Below are positions 15,919 through 19,206 of a stretch of 19,206 bases of DNA, one piece after another. The translations under genes and the position numbers were made by a program. Numbering within the stretch: position 1 is the stretch's first letter; each line of letters starts with the position of its first letter. The notes beneath the pieces are model-generated. The model searched no databases. It had not been told where the DNA came from and saw nothing but the letters and a program-made list of their open reading frames with translations. Source of the stretch: Rhodospirillales bacterium (GTDB lineage: Bacteria; Pseudomonadota; Alphaproteobacteria; Rhodospirillales_A; JACZKS01); NCBI GenBank assembly GCA_018648445.1, contig JABGRG010000079.1:512-19717 (forward strand), given 5' to 3'.

Positions 15919-16794
15919 ATGGATATCCCAGGTCTGAGCGTTATTGGCGACAGCATCAATCCCGGGTTCAAAAGCGCCAGGGCATTGTTCGACAACGAGG
16001 ATATCGAGGGTATCCAGGCGCTGGCGAAAAAACAGGTGGATGCCGGAGCGGCCATTTTGGACTTCAATGTGGGAGAGCGCGCGACCGAAGATCACGCATT
16101 TCTGCGTGAGGTGATCGGCGCGATCCAGGCGGCGGTGGATGTTCCATTGTGCTTCGATTACCCCAATTTCGAGTTCCAGGAGGTTTGCCTCAAAGCCTAT
16201 AACGACAGTCTGGCGAACGGCCAGAAGCCGGTTATTAATTCCATCGCTGAAACCCGCTGGGAGATGGCGGAACTGCTTAAAGTCCGTCCCGCCCGGGTTA
16301 TCCTTATGGCCTCGGAACGCATGGAGGACGGCAGGATCGTGCATAACCAGCGCGGAGAAGATGTCCACGCCGTCGCCAAACGCATGATCAACAAACTAAG
16401 CGACGCCTACCCCATGGAGCGCGACGATTTCATTGTCGATATTTCCATCGGCACCCTGGCCGCAGACACCGAAGGGCTGGTGCGCATGGCGCTGGACGGC
16501 ATCAGGCTGATCGCCGAGGACCCCGATCTTGAGGGTGTTTACATTTCCGGCGGCCTGACCAATCTGGTTCTGATGCTTCCCAAGGATGCGGTCGATGGCT
16601 CCCCTCTTAAACCCCAGTTGCAAAGCGCCTTTCTCACCGAAGCGATTCCGCTTGGTCTAAACATGATAATGTGCACGCCGTGGAACGATTACCGGATATT
16701 GCCGGACGACAACTTCATCCTGCAAACATTCCGCGAGATTATGCAGCTTAAGGGAATGGACGCCCTGATGGCCGTTATGAAGCTTTACAAGTAA
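15919..16794 (+). CDS. Pterin-binding methyltransferase (MeTr/AcsE-like, candidate MT-II)
   Basis: A 291-residue TIM barrel of the DHPS/pterin-binding family, expected to move the methyl group between the corrinoid protein and tetrahydrofolate in the cytoplasm. Visible motifs: VIGDSINPG at 8-16 (in place of the more usual GERxN), GAAILDFNVG at 43-52 with Asp48, PLCFDYPN at 76-83 with Asp80, PVINSIA at 104-110 with Asn107, FIVDISIGTLAAD, SGGLTNLVLMLP, and GLNMIMCTP near the end. Asp48, Asp80 and Asn107 match the pterin-binding positions of MeTr and MetH. There is no strong ribosome site, and the gene starts 3 bases after the corrinoid gene, so it is probably translationally coupled. It ends 3 bases before the reactivator gene. 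Confidence 0.93.
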   Translation: MDIPGLSVIGDSINPGFKSARALFDNEDIEGIQALAKKQVDAGAAILDFNVGERATEDHAFLREVIGAIQAAVDVPLCFDYPNFEFQEVCLKAYNDSLANGQKPVINSIAETRWEMAELLKVRPARVILMASERMEDGRIVHNQRGEDVHAVAKRMINKLSDAYPMERDDFIVDISIGTLAADTEGLVRMALDGIRLIAEDPDLEGVYISGGLTNLVLMLPKDAVDGSPLKPQLQSAFLTEAIPLGLNMIMCTPWNDYRILPDDNFILQTFREIMQLKGMDALMAVMKLYK

Positions 16795-16797
16795 ACG

Positions 16798-19146
16798 ATG
16801 CCGCAGATACGTGTCGCCCGCAGCCACAATGACCGGATCATCGACATCCTGCCCGGCGAAACGTTGCTGGCTTCCCTGCAACGCGCCGAACTTGTCCCGC
16901 GCACCCCTTGCGACGGGCAAGGCACCTGCGGCCATTGCCGGATCGCCTATCTTGAAGGCGCGCCGCCTGCGTCTGCCGACGAGCGCGACGTGTTGGGAGA
17001 CAAGGAGTTGCGGGCGGGCTGGCGCCTTGCCTGCCAATCCGTTCCGGACCGCGACTGCAAAATCGCCGAGCCCCTGACCGATCCCGGCGTCGGCATTCGG
17101 GTGCTGACCGATACCGGGCGTAGTCGTTTCCGCTTGCCGCACGGCAGCGATTGGGCCGAGGGCTATGGTGTGGCCGTCGATATGGGCACAACCACCGTCG
17201 CCTGTTTCCTGATCGATATGGAAAACGGCCAACAACTCGACGTCGCCGCCTTTGCCAATCCGCAACGAAAGTTCGGAGAGGACGTGATCTCGCGCATCAT
17301 CCACGCCCACCGCGGAGAGGACGAACGGGCGGAGCTTCAGCTGTGCCTGACGCAAGAGATTTCCGAACGGCTTAACGGACTTTGCCGGGACCACAATATC
17401 GGCCCCGACCGGCTGAGGGTGCTCACGGCAGCGGGCAACCTGACCATGATGCACATCCTTTTGCGCAAAGACCCATGGCCGCTGGGCGTTGCGCCCTATG
17501 AGCCGGTGTTCACGCAAGCCGCACCGCGCAAAGCGGGCGAAATCGGGCTCACGGATTTTGCCAATCTGGAAGTGCATGTATTGCCGGGCGTCGCCGGGCA
17601 TCTGGGCTCGGATGCGGTCGCCGGAATGATGGCGTTGGAACTGAACGACGCCAAGGCGGGCGGCAGCAAACTTTTCCTCGATCTGGGCACCAACGGCGAA
17701 ATTGTCCTGTCGTGGGGAGATCGGGCGGTGGGGTGCACATGCGCCGCAGGCCCCGCTTTCGAAGGCGTGCATATCAGCTGCGGCGTCCCGGCTGTCAACG
17801 GGGCCATTGATGTGGTCGACGAGATCGACGGCGGGCTGAGGATTCACACCATCGGCGAGGTTACGCCCATCGGTCTGTGCGGCTCCGGGCTGGCGGACGT
17901 GATCGTGGTTTTGCTCAAAAACGGATTGCTGACCCCGTCGGGCCGCTTGCTTCCGCCCGGGGATATCCCCGACAGCGCGCCGCGCGAACTGGCAGCGCGG
18001 ATCAGCGTAGAGGATGATCAGACGCGGTTCACCCTTTGCAAAGGCGTGAGTTTGACCCAACAGGATGTCCGTCAGGTTCAACTGGCGAAGGCGGCTTTTC
18101 GCACCGGCATCGACTTTTTGATGCGTGCCGCCGAATTGAAACCGGCCCACATCGACGAGGTGCTCATCGCCGGTGGTTTCGGTAGCCACTTGCGATCGCA
18201 AACCCTGATCGCGTTGGGCATCGTGCCGCCGCAGCTGGGAGGGCGCATCCAATCGGTCGGAAATCTGGCCGGACTTGGCGTTCAATACGCCCTGGAGAGC
18301 CCGGCGCGCATAGGTCTGGCCAAAGCCATCGCGGCGCGCATTCAGCATATCCCCCTGGAGAGCCAGCAGGAATTCGCCGACAAGTTCACCGATAACATTG
18401 GCTTTCCGGTTCCGACTGTCGTGTTGTCGTGCCCGGTCCTGGAAGGCAAGCTGGAACCCTGGCTGCCGCCGGGTATTCCGGTCAGCTTCACCGATTTCGA
18501 TCTGCATGTCAGCCCGAAGGAAATGAAGGAGCGGGTGCAGGAATTTCTGGATCAATTGGCGCAGCCGAGCCGGGTCCTGATTGGCTACGGCCTGTGCGGA
18601 AATGGTCTGGTGGGATTGGAAGCGGGGCCACATACGCTGATCCTGCCCAAGACCCATGACTGCATCGCCTGGATGCTGGGGTCGCACGACGCCTACATGG
18701 CGGAATTCCAAAACAACCCGGGCACCTATTATCTCAACAAGGGCTGGCTGGAATCGGAGAACGATCCGCTTCACGACTATCTCGAATACCAACAGAAATA
18801 CGGCCACGAAAATGCCGACTTCATCGCCGACACCATGTACCGGCATTACCGGCGTCTTTGTCTGCTGGCCTTTTCCCAGGCCGAAATCGAGGAACTTCGC
18901 GCGCAAGCCAAACCCATCGCCGATTTCTGCGCCGAGCGTTGGGGTATGGCCTACGAGGAGCGCGTGGGCGACGATCGGTTGATCCGCGCCTTGGCGGCAC
19001 GGGCGCATGGGCCCAACAGTGGCAACACAGACCTTATCGTGTTGCTGCCGGGAGGGACCTTGGAGACTGAACACTATTCCGATTTGGTGCCCGAGCCCGG
19101 AAATGTTCGCCGCACTTTGGATGGGTTGGACAAACTCACCGAATAG
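16798..19146 (+). CDS. Corrinoid-reactivating [2Fe-2S]/ASKHA protein (RACo-type) fused to DUF1638
   Basis: A 782-residue fusion. Residues ~1-95 are a plant-type ferredoxin domain with Cys38, Cys44, Cys47 and Cys79 (C-x5-C-x2-C...C). Residues ~120-520 are the ASKHA ATPase of corrinoid activators, with GVAVDMGTTTVACF at 124-137, FLDLGTNGEI at 293-302, GLCGSGLADVI at 359-369 and IAGGFGSHL at 457-465. Such proteins use ATP to re-reduce accidentally oxidised cob(II)alamin to Co(I). Residues ~538-782 resemble DUF1638: VVLSCPVLEGKLEPWL, IGYGLCGNG at 595-603, KTHDCIAWMLGSH at 618-630 and GTYYLNKGW at 642-650, with Cys545, Cys600 and Cys622 as possible metal ligands. DUF1638 often occurs as a separate gene near corrinoid methyltransferases. 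The frame is continuous across the joint, with an Ile/Gln-rich linker at about 510-535. Third gene of the operon, 3 bases after MT-II. Confidence 0.93.
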   Translation: MPQIRVARSHNDRIIDILPGETLLASLQRAELVPRTPCDGQGTCGHCRIAYLEGAPPASADERDVLGDKELRAGWRLACQSVPDRDCKIAEPLTDPGVGIRVLTDTGRSRFRLPHGSDWAEGYGVAVDMGTTTVACFLIDMENGQQLDVAAFANPQRKFGEDVISRIIHAHRGEDERAELQLCLTQEISERLNGLCRDHNIGPDRLRVLTAAGNLTMMHILLRKDPWPLGVAPYEPVFTQAAPRKAGEIGLTDFANLEVHVLPGVAGHLGSDAVAGMMALELNDAKAGGSKLFLDLGTNGEIVLSWGDRAVGCTCAAGPAFEGVHISCGVPAVNGAIDVVDEIDGGLRIHTIGEVTPIGLCGSGLADVIVVLLKNGLLTPSGRLLPPGDIPDSAPRELAARISVEDDQTRFTLCKGVSLTQQDVRQVQLAKAAFRTGIDFLMRAAELKPAHIDEVLIAGGFGSHLRSQTLIALGIVPPQLGGRIQSVGNLAGLGVQYALESPARIGLAKAIAARIQHIPLESQQEFADKFTDNIGFPVPTVVLSCPVLEGKLEPWLPPGIPVSFTDFDLHVSPKEMKERVQEFLDQLAQPSRVLIGYGLCGNGLVGLEAGPHTLILPKTHDCIAWMLGSHDAYMAEFQNNPGTYYLNKGWLESENDPLHDYLEYQQKYGHENADFIADTMYRHYRRLCLLAFSQAEIEELRAQAKPIADFCAERWGMAYEERVGDDRLIRALAARAHGPNSGNTDLIVLLPGGTLETEHYSDLVPEPGNVRRTLDGLDKLTE

Positions 19147-19159
19147 GGGCTGCCGCGCC

Positions 19160-19206
19160 TTATCTCGCAGCTCGGTCCCGTTCCAGGCACATGGCGATTC
19201 CCATGC
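19160..19206 (-). CDS. 3' end of a convergent gene, thiolase-like C-terminus (partial)
   Basis: Read on the minus strand, the last 47 bases encode (G)MGIAMCLERDRAAR followed by TAA (plus 19160-19162). A glycine-rich GMGIAMxxER ending is typical of acetyl-CoA acetyltransferase/thiolase C-termini, which finish with a GGG(Q/M)G(I/V)A segment. Only 14 full residues are visible. Its stop is 13 bases from the stop of the reactivator gene. Confidence 0.6.
   Translation of the reverse strand, partial: MGIAMCLERDRAAR

Noticed and set aside
16657..19074. 805-codon open frame on the minus strand opposite the reactivator gene
   Set aside because: It is codon-aligned with the real gene, so stops would need TTA, CTA or TCA codons there, which are rare in this GC-rich coding sequence. 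The product has no recognisable motif, while the plus strand encodes clear ferredoxin, ASKHA and DUF1638 motifs.
19147..19171. Bidirectional terminator between the two convergent genes at the right edge
   Set aside because: GGCTGC and GCAGC could pair, but the arms are short, the loop is long and there is no T-run.

Overview
The window looks like the chromosome of a GC-rich alphaproteobacterium, probably a Rhodospirillales-type lineage. The order ribF, ileS, lspA, DUF3035 (BamF-like) lipoprotein, M16 peptidase, M16-like partner is typical of that group, and the start sites carry ordinary GGAGG-type ribosome-binding sites. This placement rests on gene order and protein appearance only; no search was possible.

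Left arm (about 1-3550): a two-gene minus-strand block of accessory character. It encodes a single-pass membrane protein with a large predicted periplasmic part. Downstream of it is a long protein that runs off the left edge; its N-terminal third is a class-3-lipase-like alpha/beta hydrolase with a GHSAG nucleophile elbow. The arrangement resembles a secreted lipase with its guard protein, but that role is inferred. A gene-poor stretch of about 350 bases separates this block from the core genes.

Centre (3553-12174): a plus-strand core block. ribF makes FMN and FAD, ileS charges tRNA-Ile, and lspA is the lipoprotein signal peptidase. A BamF-like outer-membrane lipoprotein follows, then two M16 proteins that look like a catalytic and non-catalytic pair, then an aldo/keto reductase. 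LspA is the enzyme that would mature the lipoprotein beside it. On the opposite strand, ending just after the reductase, is a 59-residue DUF3012 lipoprotein.

Right arm (12672-19146): the most interesting part, a corrinoid-dependent methyl-transfer (demethylation) locus. A plus-strand operon encodes a B12-binding corrinoid protein, a pterin-binding methyltransferase of the MeTr/AcsE fold, and a corrinoid-reactivating [2Fe-2S]-ASKHA protein fused to a DUF1638 domain. Divergently, a minus-strand pair encodes a UroD/HemE-like methyltransferase (the likely substrate-demethylating MT-I) and a LacI-family regulator. The 230-base divergent region holds a strong TTGACA promoter whose -10 abuts a perfect 7+7 palindrome, plus several more TGAT/ATCA inverted repeats. 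Logically this is the four-component O-demethylase plan of acetogens (MT-I, corrinoid protein, activating enzyme, MT-II), here with local LacI control. The methyl donor cannot be read from sequence. The last 47 bases hold the 3' end of a convergent gene that resembles a thiolase C-terminus.
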